A stretch of 64,000 nucleotides of DNA from Botryotinia globosa (lineage: Eukaryota; Ascomycota; Leotiomycetes; Helotiales; Sclerotiniaceae): positions 2,108,001 through 2,172,000 of the forward strand of contig RCSZ01000009.1 of assembly GCA_014898425.1 (NCBI GenBank), written 5' to 3'. How positions within the stretch are numbered: position 1 is the stretch's first letter; every line of letters begins with the position of its first letter. The position numbers and the translations under genes are program-made. Below are positions 1 to 11,892 of the stretch, one piece after another. The notes below the pieces were generated by a model. It saw nothing but the letters and a program-made list of their open reading frames with translations. It did not search any database and was not told the DNA's origin.

Positions 1-3000
1 GGCGATAAGCAACTAAATTTGGGTCCTGAGTATATTTGATCACAATTGGGCAAAAATGGGAATTAAAGAGCGGTTAACGACCTCGAGATGATACTCGCCA
101 CGGTCAGTATTGTATCAAAGCTTTCATAAATCATGTCTATTTGTCTAATCTTCTACTAGGTGTAGATAGTAGATAGTAGATACTCATGCATGTAATGATA
201 CAAGAACTACATAAGAGAGGAACCTTTGTCAATTTTACTATATATCTTATCTAATCCCCCCCCCCCCATTCAAGTTTTGATGGAGAAGGAGGTACATATT
301 GTAGGTGAAGTATTTCACCCAGAGAATCAGAGACAGCAAAATGAAGCTCACCGAATAGAAAATCCTCACTCTACTCAAGACTCCATCACCTTTCTAATCC
401 ACTTTGGACACCTTGATACTTTGACACCTTGATACTTTGATAACCCTGATAACTCCACAAGATTACACACCGATACCCGAACCGATGGCGTTACAACTTA
501 CCACAGGTCAGTCAGGCACAAGCAACTTTACAAATGATGACTTTTCAGTACTGTACCTGCTTTTTCATCTTCTAAGCCTACTCTATTTTGAGATTTAATC
601 TACGAAACATTTTCATTCCTTGGAAGTTGGAATCTAGAGTCTAAACTTTCTTCTTCTTCCTGTTCCGGGAAATCTCCCTCGCCATCCGAAAGAATAAATC
701 TAGCACAAATGCACGACGCAATACGCACAATCAAAGAATCCCCCGACGGGTCAAAATCCCACTCACGCACTCAACGGAAATCCACTCAATCCAAATCCTG
801 ATGCCATCATCATCGAGGTGTGAAACACAGTCTCGACTCTTGCCTCTCGAGTCCCTGCATCAACCAACAGATGACATGATTGACTTTGACAACAAGTACC
901 AAATCGGATAACTACTCTAGTACTCGGTCTATAAGTCTTATATGCAAGACACTACTTCCGTAAGATCAAACGTTGTGTCGCTTGAGATGTGGATACTTGC
1001 CACGTCTGCCGATGCTCGAAGATTCTGACCGAGCAATCATGAATGAATAAATGAACGAGAGTGAGTCGTTGGGCGAAAGAGTATGCAAACTTCATCTGAA
1101 GATTCATGGGATTAAGGGAAATGTTTGGTTCAATGGCGGTACAAGTGTACTTGTATATTTTGTACAGCGTGTTGTGTATCGACTCAGTCAACGTGGCTCT
1201 GACATGCGGTTCTTCAAATTGAAAAACGAAAAGCCAATGTACTGAGATGAACATGGAATCTCGAGATAATTCCCATGTTCATATTCATACATCTGTAATC
1301 CAATTCCTGCTTTCATGATAGTCAAAAGATGCCCATCTCTTGCTCTGTTTCGCGCCTCTTTGCCCTTTTCTCTTGGGTCATAACGAGGGCTAACATTAAA
1401 TCCTGTTCGTCTGATCATTCCAGGTCAGGTCTCGCCACATCATGTAGAATGAATATTGCATATGCTTTGAGGAAAATGTGAAACTATCACAGTCAAAATT
1501 CCAAAGCTCTTGGGGAACACATGCAAGCATTAATTGATGAAGGAGAGGAACTTTGATATTCTGTCCTGATCCGAGTCCCGAAGTGCAAATCATCATTCGT
1601 GTCTCAATGCACTCCCTTCGATAATTGCTTCAATATGAGTATCAGATACGAAAACTTTCTCGAGAGATCTCTTAGTTCTAAAACATTCAAGAAGTGAAGT
1701 CGGGATAATCTTTTGACTAAAGGTTATTTCTACGCTAAGTTTAGTTAGTGTTAGGAGCTGCTAAAGGAAACTACCCCTCTTGCTCTTTCTTTCTTCATTA
1801 GAAGCATATATACGCAAAACCTTGCATGTTCTAAACATTCTTGGGTTAGATCTCAGTTATTTCAATCATACCAGATTTGTTCCTTTGATTACATGGTATC
1901 TCGGCATTTACATCTTTCACACCATAATTCACAAGAATAAGTTATCGAATAAAGCTACTCAGTACAAGATTCTTCCATCCCTCGAAAACACCCCATGGCC
2001 TTTTCCGTCGCTTCATGGCTTCCCACACACTTTCCCCAAAAAGAAGAATGATAGAATACCAATCTCTCGCTCTGACCAATGCTTTGGCATCAGCTATTCT
2101 TCAAGTTGGTGAATTCGATGGACACTACCGATACTTAAATATGCACAATCCACTCACTTAATGTACCTGTGTTCTTTCCTGTATAGATCCACGGTCTAAG
2201 TAGTCAAGTATCTGCCTGCCATAGATTCAATCTCGGTAGTATAGTCCAGCAAACGGCGTAAGTGCCGAATCAAGTTATCCAGATTGTTTCTTCAATCGTT
2301 TCGAGGGTTCCATGCTAGATTTTGTCCTTGGTAGTATCGATGGTACAAACAGAATCAATAATGAGCGAATATTCGGTAGATGTGCTGAGATGACTGCTGA
2401 GATGACTGCTAAATGTATTGCTTCTGTTGCTAACTTCTGACTTTCTTTTGCAAACAAAACAACCACAACCACAATCTCGTTCTGTCTCTTCAACTCTTTT
2501 TTTGCTTGTCTAGTGTCGAAAGCAAGATATGTCATATAATCATTCTCGCTTCCACAATACCTAATATTTGTATCAATCAACACACTCTCAAATTGGACAT
2601 ACCGAATCGCAAAAGCAAAATGTTCAACTCCGTAAACACCTTATGATGAGGATAGACTTGAGCTCCCAGTTCGAGAAAATGTCAAAACTACAGAGATTGT
2701 GGGGGGGGGAGTAAGAATGGACATACCGCACGCAAGAGCGATAAGTAGCCGGATATGAAAGGGTTGGTCGAGGATACAGAGACGGGTGCAGAGCTCATAC
2801 GAGCTATATAGCATATACTCCTTCGTACATGAAGAGGTACCTCGAGACTTGTGGTCTAATAGCCAACGATTTTAAAGTTCAGTTGTGGCGGAAGGATTCG
2901 TTGATCACTTCATTTGGGTCTGAGAAATGCGTACTTAGATACTGTAGCAATTTGCCCTTTCTTTTATCAAATGTCTTGAGTGGAGATATTTTTCAATGTC

Positions 3001-3991
3001 AGAATGCTAGAAATTGTTACGTTCTCAGCCTCTAGAATGATATTTTTTGTTTGAAAAAAGTACGGATGACGTCGTACCTACATTGCAGATTCTAATTGAC
3101 AGCCTTATATTCCGCCTAGAGATCTAATATGTCTATGATGAAGCAATCCTTATGTAAGAATTGCCATGGGGCCAGCCCTCTCACCAATTTTCATGATGTA
3201 GGCTGATGACTTCATTCCATCCACCTATGTTCAAACAGATATAGTCAATGTCTTTTCGTAGAACGCTGATTAGCTGGAGCAGAATATCGTAGTCATTTGG
3301 TAAATCGGGTTGCGGTCAGCAGTGCTTGAACAAATCAGATAGCTCTGGTGTTTTTCCGTAACCTAATCCATCTATATACATCTTAGTTTTCAATCCCTGC
3401 TTAGCGCAACCCGATCTCCCACATGAACACGGTAGCCCTATAACTTCTATATCAGCCAAAATGCATACTCGTGCTGCCAGAAAGTATGCAACACTCCGCC
3501 TAAATATGGGCCACCAACCATCTTGTATTTTACCACCCCATGGGACGTGTCTCTTAATGTAGTGTGCCATACTTTCTGACCGCACGAGTAAGAGAAGATA
3601 AATTACACCAATCTTTGCTCAGGTTCTGTGTTAATATGGATCATGTAGTTCCGCTAGCGCTAGTGCCCTTGAATAGACTGTACTTCATGCTCTCAAAGCT
3701 TTTAGATCATTATCAATATGAGGTATTAGGAACAAGAAAGCTCAATAATGCTATGCTGATCATCCTCCATTCCCAAATTCTAATAGGTCTTTCTAATGAA
3801 AGGCTTCAATGATCACGCAGACTGTTGCGTTTTCGAGACATTTCCAGTGGGGGTCACTGACGCCAGTTGCCGAAGAACCAATACAAGCCAAGGATCGGCT
3901 TTGTTGGGTATCCATACTTGCATTCAGTTCGGCCCTAGAGCTACCTGAGGGGAAGATATATCCGAGAAGTTGCGTAAAGAAAAGAGCTGCT
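1..3991. other. Gene-poor stretch, no supported gene
   Basis: I find no convincing gene here. Short open frames exist on both strands (the longest is 110 codons at 1780-2112), but none shows a recognisable motif or joins to others through good splice sites. A C-homopolymer run lies near 247-259 and a G-homopolymer near 2701-2710. Low-GC sequence and lack of coding signal fit an intergenic or decayed region bordering the relics to the right. Confidence 0.5.
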
Positions 3992-4468
3992 TTAGCGTAT
4001 AGTATATATCGACATTTTGGTGCTGTGCATTCCCATACCGGATGCTAAAGCAGACGACACATCTGCCTCCTCGATATCTTCTTGTGAGGCAATTATATGA
4101 AGGGAAACAGAATGACGATAATAGGAAAGCACACCAGTGAGTTCTTTCCATGGAACTTTATCTATCATTGCTTTAGCTTCCACCTTCTTGTATGTTGATT
4201 AATCAAAACTGCGGAGAAATTGTTGTGGGCCTTGGCATTGATGCAAATTCCCGATATCTGCAACTCCAACTATGATATAAATCAGGTTTGTAGCATCCTT
4301 CGGAGTTGAATCGGTAATTGTCAGGCTCACTATACGCTGGCGACAAGTTGCATCTTTGTACAGCGCAGTGTGTACATATTTATCCCACTGCATCACAAGT
4401 CTATCTGGCAAGCTCCTGATGGGTGTGTTGTTGTATCCGACTGGTTGGATTTGAATCTTGTGTGTCAA
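3992..4468 (-). pseudogene. Possible gene relic: open frame split by one TAA
   Basis: On the minus strand a single reading frame runs from 4468 to 3992 (about 159 codons) and is interrupted only by one TAA at 4199-4201. The amino-acid composition on both sides looks protein-like (for example the segment KVPWKELTGVLSYYRHSVSL at about 4163-4104). There is no clear start codon; the frame stays open upstream of 4468. I recognise no family. The stop could derive from CAA by one C-to-T change, as in the other two broken genes of this window. It could equally be a chance open frame in AT-rich DNA or a spliced gene whose exons I cannot define. Confidence 0.25.
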
Positions 4469-4883
4469 GTTCTTTTCTTGGTATCTACTTGCTGATCCAA
4501 GTTACTGTCTTTGCGATAGTAACACACATTCATCAGGCATGTGTATAGGCAAAACGTTTCTTGTTATAGAGATGCAACATCAACGTAGTGTGATTCGAAT
4601 GGAGTTGAATTCTATAAGAGCTGGTTGCTTGCTCTTGTTAATTATCTTTTTCCTTCCAGACATCTTAATATCTATCTTTGGTTATAAACAACAATTGTTC
4701 TTCTATTGCATCTCTCGATATACCCGCCATACAAGTTTTGCAGCAAAATGGACAGCACAATTGATTCTCAGCATGAGGACCTCCTCCCATAATGCACAAC
4801 AGTCGGTTATACTTTAAATTTGCTCCCTCTAGCTAAGTTTTAATCCATGTTCGCAAAAACTATGCTAAAAGCTGATCGAACTA

Positions 4884-6203
4884 GGTGTTGATCCCTTCGA
4901 TTTGTCTGCAACACTTGAGTCGGATCATAAATACAATTTCTTCAAACACGCCAACGCCAGAGAGAAAATTACGGTTCCAGGATCAACGAGGAAGTATTGG
5001 CCACCTAAAAATTTCGAGAAACGCGAGACGGGATCCACGACAGTGGCTAATAGTCTTATTTATCGAACTGGAACGGAACTTGGCAGTGATTTGAAAGTCG
5101 ATTCAAAAGTTGCTGCGAATTATTTCGGATTCTCCGCCGAAGCTAGTGCGGGGTACGAGTATAGCACAAATCTCAAAGCTACAAGTTTGTATGGAATATA
5201 CAGTCTCGACTAGAAGAATTACTCAATCAATGTAATCAACAATCAGACGATATACGGTTTCGTAGAAGATGAGTTCATTGACGCAGCCGCTAAGCTCCCA
5301 GCTTGGAAGACAATATCCAAGGATCTCAAAGATTTCGATGATGTGACCAGCATCTACAACTCATTTGCCAAATTCTATGCTAGATACGGATCCCATTTGA
5401 TACAACAAGCGTATATGGGCACACAATACCAGCTTAAAGTGGAACAGAATGAATCCACGGAAGAAAAGATGGAGGAATTCTCAACAAACATCAAAGCGGA
5501 GTATCAAGGTGCAATCGGAGCTTCCGTCAGCTTTGATGTCAAATATTCGGAGTCGTACAAACATTATACATCACAACGACAAAGCAACTGCAATGTTCTT
5601 GGAGGAGATGCTGGAAAGACTGGCACGCTTGCCCATCTATCGCCAGATGACGCGGATGCATATAATGCAGCGTTCAAGGAGTGGCAAGAGAGTCGCGAAG
5701 AAGGCTCTACAGATGCTCCCTTGCACATACGCGTCATGGAAATTGGGAGCTTCCTGAAAGACAGCTACGTGAAAAGTCAATTGGCAGTTGCTGATCGTCT
5801 TTCTTCTGCCTGGTCTTATTTTAAGGATGTTTGTACCTTCCAGGGACAAATATTTGCTGAATTCATATACAAGGGCGATGCGACGAAATTAGAGATTACC
5901 TCTCTGCCCGGACTGGAGATCCGTGTTACTGGAATAGACAATATCGCAGTAACCCAGACGAAAGCAAACAGTGTTGAACTTACATCCAACGATAGTAGTT
6001 TCACTTGGGGGTACCTTAACGTAACCATAGTCGTTCCCGATAGGCCAGTTCAGCTTCTGTTTACCAAAGTTTTAGGTAGCTCTTCCATGACTACGGGATT
6101 TCTTCAATTAAACCGAACTGGGAAAGACACCTTCCGAACGAATTACAAATTGTCTGATGCAAGCCAAAATGTGAAGAGTTTCAGGGATGCACATAAATTT
6201 TAA
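4884..6203 (+). pseudogene. MACPF/perforin-like protein gene, interrupted by an in-frame TAG
   Basis: One reading frame runs from about 4884 to the TAA at 6201-6203 and is broken only by TAG at 5211-5213. The part after the stop holds the MACPF hallmark FYARYGSHLIQQAYMG (about 5366-5413), matching the family's Y-G-[TS]-H signature, followed by a long segment typical of the membrane-inserting domain and a C-terminal beta-rich region. MACPF proteins form membrane pores; fungal members are often of unknown role. The 5' end is not resolved: a TAA in frame lies at 4866-4868 and CTAG at 4881-4884 could be a splice acceptor, but I find no upstream exon with a start. The broken frame and missing start suggest a decayed gene. 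A polymorphic or read-through stop, or a sequence error, cannot be excluded. Confidence 0.7.
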
Positions 6204-6376
6204 CTGTGAAGCAGGGAAGCGGCGAACTGGTGAGCTGTGGACGAATTCGAATTATTCAACGAGATTCTAGTTCTCTGTTGAAGGGATCAAGTTTACGAAC
6301 TGATATTTTGGATTGGAATTTACACGAGATTCACACTTGTTTCTCACACTTAAACACTAGTGTATCTATGTATTCA

Positions 6377-6877
6377 TCATAGGTTTGAGTTATAGTAATT
6401 CCCAATCTTCAATTCCTTGTTATATATCCATTGCTGGTCAAAATGAGAGCTTGCAATCAGAGAATGTATGGGCTGATCATATTCGCAACAATAGAAGTAT
6501 TTCTCTACAAACAAATTACTAAACCCTCGAAGTCTTGTGAGAGAACCATTTCTACGTGCATTGAAGACGAGTTCGAAATAAGTTTTAGCAACGACAGTAC
6601 TATTAAGGGCATACAGAAAGACAGAGGAACAGATGGAGAGAACAGAAATGGTCCACTTGATGCTTTTCAAACTGCAGGCTGCGTTTTCAGTACTAAATTC
6701 TGGATCCATAGGCAATTGTACTGTTTCGTAATTTTCTTTCGAGTTCAAAAAGGATCTCATAGCTATTGGAAGTGATGCTTGGTCCGTATTATCTGTCGCG
6801 CTTGTAGTTTTTTTCAAACCCATTTTCAGAATCGGGAGGTGAGATCGAAATTTCGGAGGATTCCCGACACTTTCCAT
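6377..6877 (-). pseudogene. Truncated MFS transporter N-terminus (relic)
   Basis: The minus-strand frame encodes a hydrophilic leader of about 85 residues, then a hydrophobic segment SVLSICSSVFLYALNSTVVA. This resembles the first transmembrane helix and the ALDNTIVA-type motif of drug:H+ antiporter-2 (14-helix) MFS pumps. After this the frame no longer looks membrane-like, and no further helices are found downstream (towards 6204). About one of fourteen helices is therefore present. The asparagine replaces the usual aspartate of this motif. I read it as the surviving 5' end of a degraded transporter next to the broken MACPF gene. A chance hydrophobic frame is the alternative. Confidence 0.45.
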
Positions 6878-8210
6878 CCATATTCCCGCTCAGTGTAAGA
6901 AAACAATCGAGGAAGTGTCTGGATGAACATGTTGGCGACAGAAGCACCACGCTCATAGCAAGGAATTAAGGGTTAAGCGCGACTCAAATGCTTGGCCAAT
7001 AATAATTCGGGTTACGCTGATACGTCGCTTAAGCCCAACGATCCAACTGCAAGGACAGACAGAGCATACTACCTATGAACGAGAAATTGCTGAGCACTTG
7101 CTGACCAACCGACCGATTGTAATGATGGAAGACAAACAAATAGCCTGGTCATATCGATTGAATAAAACTAGGTTACTTGAGTAGAACTGTTCATGCCGTG
7201 AACTGAGAGTAGTTTTAAGCGAGGGAGACGATCATGGAAACCAAATATTTGTACAGTGCTTTACCAGGAATTCAGGCTGGTACTTAGCGTAATATCTGCT
7301 CGAAAACTATGTATGGCATGGTCGCTGTTAAATGCTATATTCGAAACTTTCAACCAAATGATCGTTGCAGAGTGCAAAGCCCACGAAAAATCTACCTTCA
7401 GATCGGATCTGAACTACATACGCAGAACGTATATAATCTGATCTCGTAATCGCCCACTGCAAGATACTTTGATCCATCCGGGCTACAATTCGAACATCGT
7501 CTCAAGTCCTTCTTCTCGGCGAGAGCGGCTTATTGGCGTGGCGTATGACCTATAGGTCTCGGCAAGAAACACTACCGTTCACCTCTTCATCCACAAGCCG
7601 ACTCAGACTTTAGAGCTTGAAGTTTTCGATACTTCACTCACTGGCCATCATTGAATTAATGAACGTGAAAGACCTTCGAGTGCAAAATTTGAGAAGCTTG
7701 ATGACCGAAAGAATAAACATCACCAATACTTTCTGTCACAACGAAAGATTGTTTTAATAAAGGCGACCAATAGTTTGTCGAAATGAAAGTTTCGGATCAT
7801 GCTAACTGTCGTCAATGCAATCGAAACGCGGAAATGTGAATTGTGTTGCATCGCTTCCCAAGCCATACTGCTACACGTGATCTCCGTAGAATTGCCAGCA
7901 AAATAACCACGTGCCAACAATCATGCAACGCCATGCCTATGCAAAGGAATAGCGTCTGCTGTAATCTTCTGTCCGCATTGTGCTATTTTATACCATGCTC
8001 TCTCTTCATTGAGTGTGAGGTCCAGGTAGCTAGATCCAATTCGTGTTCACCACGAGTGGCATAAATGTTTCGTACAAAGTATAACCTGCTTAGTAACACA
8101 CACATCCAACCCCCAGCTAAAACTTCAAAGTTCACTCTTCCACCCTAAATCCCTCCAACACTCTCATCCCAAACCTCCAAAAAATATCTATAAATTTCCA
8201 AAACAAAATC
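6878..8210. other. Intergenic, no gene seen
   Basis: Between the MFS relic and the tRNA-Arg gene only short open frames without recognisable content occur on either strand. No tRNA-like B box or repeat stands out. Confidence 0.5.
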
Positions 8211-8281
8211 GACCAGAATGGGACTCGAACCCACAACCTTTGCCACCGGAAAGCAATGCGCTACCATTGCGCCATCTGGCC
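8211..8281 (-). tRNA. tRNA-Arg (anticodon CCG)
   Basis: The reverse complement folds as a 71-nt cloverleaf. The acceptor stem GGCCAGA pairs with TCTGGTC with one G-T pair, the D arm is GCGC/GCGC, and the anticodon loop TTCCGGT carries CCG. The T arm is GTGGG-TTCGAGT-CCCAT (G-T wobble at its end). No intron is present. It reads CGG arginine codons. Just downstream on the minus strand is TTTTGTTTT, a plausible RNA polymerase III terminator. Confidence 0.93.
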
Positions 8282-9220
8282 TTTCTGACTAATCAATAAA
8301 TGTAGTTATAAAAACATATAAACACATGCTGTGATGTACCCCACCATCGGAATTTCCTCGCACCTGAGACTACGACCAAATCTCGCAGCTACAGTATCCA
8401 TTGCCATTCGCTGATTTGAAGTATGCATACGAATACTTGCTGCCGGATCAGATCAGGTCTGCATCTGTATGCAAGCTTCTGATATTGATCAATATGAGAC
8501 ATCTTCTTACTTCCTACTTGAGATGCAAAATTTCACTCGACAAAAAAAGTTTTCATCGCGGGACAAACGCACGTGATCTACTTAGCACAAGAGCTTAGGC
8601 CAACCTCTTCATCCGTGAAAAAAAGGTTGACGGAATTGAGTTCTTCAACTCTGGGAACTAACAACTCTACGATGTTGATTAATTAGAATCATAAATCAGC
8701 CAGCAATTATATGAATAGATTCCAATTGTCAAAACATAAATCCAGCTTTTGCTTAATTCCGCAGTCAAGAGGGTGATATCTATATGCGCATGTAAAGTAA
8801 TAATCTGGTTATAAAGAAAGGCCTTTCAATTATGTTCAATTCCAGCCACTAGTTCGCTTATGGAGAGCCACCCTTGAATCATCGCTACACTTCTAATCAT
8901 CACATGTATGTATGCTCTATCCGCTCTTTGCAAAAGTCTCTTTTTGCTAGAGGATTCCGTATATCTCAACCTTCAACATCCCACCTCTCATAGCACATGC
9001 GCTCTCCAATCCGCTTTCAAAACCACAAAGAACTCCACTCCACCCCCACCCCCACCATAAAATACATCCATCCCACTCCGATACTCCATCCATTCCATCC
9101 ACTCCACCCAAAAGTACTCTCTCTCCACTCCCACTCATCCTTCACCATCGCCAACCAAATACAAGCTTCCCATCCCCTCCATAAACTCTCCCAAAACCCA
9201 AGATCCAAAAAAATCTATCT
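8282..9220. other. Intergenic between two tRNA genes
   Basis: No gene recognised. The stretch 9000-9200 is strongly C/T-biased on the plus strand (runs such as CCACCCCCACCCCCACC), which produces long spurious frames on both strands. Confidence 0.5.
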
Positions 9221-9359
9221 CGACGTCGGCATGATTCGAACATGCGCCCCCGAAAGGAATTGATATCGTATCCTGACTTCACATCACTGAACGTAATGAC
9301 TCCAGAGAAAGGTGAAGCTTAATTCGAGTCAATCACGTTAACCACTCCGTCACGACGCC
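9221..9359 (-). tRNA. tRNA-Ser (anticodon CGA) with 58-nt intron
   Basis: Exon 1 is 9359-9323 and exon 2 is 9264-9221 on the minus strand. The acceptor stem GGCGTCG pairs with CGACGTC (one G-T pair) with discriminator G. The anticodon stem ATTGA/TCAAT closes a loop containing CGA. The long variable arm and T arm GCATG-TTCGAAT-CATGC are typical of a class II serine tRNA. The intron (about 9322-9265) begins one base 3' of the anticodon, the canonical site for the tRNA splicing endonuclease. A T-run (ATTTTTTTGG) just downstream is a likely Pol III terminator. Confidence 0.9.
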
Positions 9360-9787
9360 TATTTGCTGACTAATTCATAAAGTAAATTTGGGTGGGATTC
9401 GATATATATACCTAGCGTTTCAAAACTGACGGAGAGGTTCTGGAAGATAGGCACTTGTCGAGGTATGAATTGTGTTCCTCTACTTCTGCTATTGTTGCGG
9501 GGGTAAATGGTGGTAGATTGATAAAGGAAAATACAATAGATGTCCATGCAAGTGAAAACATGTGTAGGATTGTGAAGGTATTAATACATTGTATTGAACT
9601 CATCTCGTCGTTAATTTTCAAGTAATCCATACCCACCCCTACCGGATCGAACCTCAAAATTTTCATCAACGGACACACTGGACAATCCCAGTTTCATCTC
9701 TATCTATAGACATTAATAATTTTTTAACTATAACCACTTCTTCATCAATATCACCACCAAAACCACTTCATTGACCTCCCCTCCCCT
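9360..9787. other. Intergenic, 3' flank of the MFS transporter
   Basis: No gene seen; the stretch includes the probable 3' untranslated region of the transporter gene ending at 9788 and the upstream flank of the tRNA-Ser gene. Confidence 0.5.
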
Positions 9788-11892
9788 CTAGATATCATGT
9801 CTCGCCCTCTTACTCTTCATTCTAATCTTCTCGCCCCATTTATACAAAATAAACGGAATCGGTATAAACGCAACACTAATAAACGCCAGCGTGGAACTCG
9901 CCCACGGCACTCCCAGATTCTTAAACATGGCATTAGCAAAGAGCGGGAAGCCGGCGCCGAAACACGAGCGCATGAAATCGTTTCCTGCGAATGCTGATGC
10001 TGCCACTTTGGGGTATGCATCGCCGATGTAGTTGAGAACCGAGTTGAAGAGGAGGAAGGCACCGATGGAGAAAAAGGCTGAGCCGATGATGGGGACGATC
10101 CACTGGGTTGGGTTAGTTTATTTCTAGGGAGATGAGGAGAAAAAAGGAAAAGGAGAGGAAACATACGTGAATACTTTCTCTACTTGTCCATCCAAACCAG
10201 AACAAGCAGATAGGAATGCAAAAGGCTCCTACAAAAGCCGGTTGCAATCTGATCTCAGGTTTGATATTGCCACTCTCATCAAACTTTGGTTCTTGGAATT
10301 TGTATAGATACAAGAAAAATGGGGGGATAACCACAAGCGATCCGACGAAAATACCTAGGAAAGCCAAACCCTCCAATCCTAAACTAAAGCCGTGAATCTC
10401 GACAAACACGATAGCGAATGATTCGAACCAAACGTATAGAAGACCGTAAATGAGTGCGATGTAGAGATTGAGACAGAAAAGAATGGGTTCTGAGAAGGTG
10501 AGTGAGAATGGGAGGATGAGCGCCATGTTAATTTTGTCTTTGGTAGTCATTTCATCGGCCTCGAGTTCCGGTTCAGATTTGAGATTATCAGCACCGCTGG
10601 ACTTTTCGAGACGTCGACGTCGACGATACAGGATATTGGCGGAGCTGGTCTCAGGCAAGAGGAGGATTAAGACGATCAGTGCGAATCCTGAAAACATTAT
10701 TAGTATCACTCTATCCAGAGAAATGTACTCAGTGATCTTGATCGTCGAATGCAGACGGGACTATGACATCCAGAATGTATCAACTTTTCAAGAGATTGAT
10801 TGAACTCACCAGATAACCATGTTAATTCCCAGATAGTCCAAGTCCAACCTTTGCTTTCCGCAGCAAAACCTCCAACCAAAGGACCCAACTAATAAGTTTG
10901 TCAGTCATTAGAAGTTTAGAGGGAGCGATCGAAAGAGACAACATACCACAGGACCGGAAACAGCAGCCATACCCCAAATTCCAATTGCATAAGCTCTCTT
11001 TTTTGGCGCATACATATCAGCCAACGAGGCACCACCAGTAGCCAACACCGGCGAACCAAAAAATCCAGTCAAGAATCGGAAGATGAGCATCATAGCGAAG
11101 TTCTTCGCATATATGACACCGAATTGGAAAACCACAAATATAACCAGCGTGCCAATATAAACGGGATTTCGCCCAATCTGAGGTATCTCACTCATGGGAG
11201 ACCATATCATGGGTCCTAGACCATAGCCGGCAACGAATAGAGTGAGACCAGCTGTGGCGGCAACCTGGCTGACTCCAAATTGTTTCATCACATCTGTGAT
11301 ACCTGCGGAGTATATAGCCGATCCAATGTAGACAGAGAAGGTCAGTAAACAAATGAGGAAAGTAGCGAAGAACTTTTTTTCCGTTGACCAGTTTTGTGGG
11401 TTCTATTGTTTAAAATTAGTCAACGTTACAAGAGACATATAAGATTGAATATTTGAAGTGCATGAGATGTCTGCAAGGGCTCCAACCACATACCTCTGAA
11501 TCAAGAGCTCCTTCAGTTTGATCCCAATCAATGATTTGAATATCTTTCCCTCCATTATCCGTTCTCACAGTATCTTCGTTTGCCACTCTCGTGCTGTCTG
11601 AACCTAGTGTCGTATTTGAAGGCCTACCTCCCTGCCTTTGATCTCTCTGTTGATCCGCATTATCAACTTCCTTATCTTCTTCAGACGCTTCCTCCTCCTC
11701 AGATTCCTCGCAAGTGCCGTGATGCCTCACGTTCTGAGTCTTGCGTACATTTAAATATCTTCGCCATGTGTGTGGATTTCCCTTTTCACTGTCTGCAAAT
11801 GCGTCTTGCTCCTCTGGATATTTCAGGAATTTGTCCCCTGATAATAGACGTAAGAATTTTCCAGCCGTGGCATCTCGAAAAAGTTCCCTCAT
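9788..11892 (-). CDS. MFS transporter, DHA1 (polyamine/drug:H+ antiporter) type
   Basis: Five exons join in frame to 589 residues: 11892-11494, 11402-10947, 10888-10810, 10687-10167 and 10102-9788. All introns are GT-AG (for example GTATGTGG...CAATAG). The first 133 residues are a charged, disordered cytoplasmic tail that ends before NPQNWSTEKK, the usual lead into helix 1 of this family. The motif WSPMSEIPQIGRNP (about residues 187-200) is the loop 2-3 signature of fungal DHA1 transporters, and PETSSANILYRRRRRLEK marks the central cytoplasmic loop. Around twelve hydrophobic helices follow in two halves. The family exports polyamines, azoles and other toxic compounds at the plasma membrane; the substrate here cannot be told from sequence. 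The start is the first ATG of the long open exon 1. Confidence 0.9.

Noticed and set aside
4458..4817. Candidate 5' exon of the MACPF gene
   Set aside because: Hydrophobic but without a joinable donor/acceptor in phase, and no resemblance to MACPF N-termini.
8997..9263. Plus-strand frame of 88 codons
   Set aside because: Overlaps the tRNA-Ser gene and a C-rich tract; no motif.
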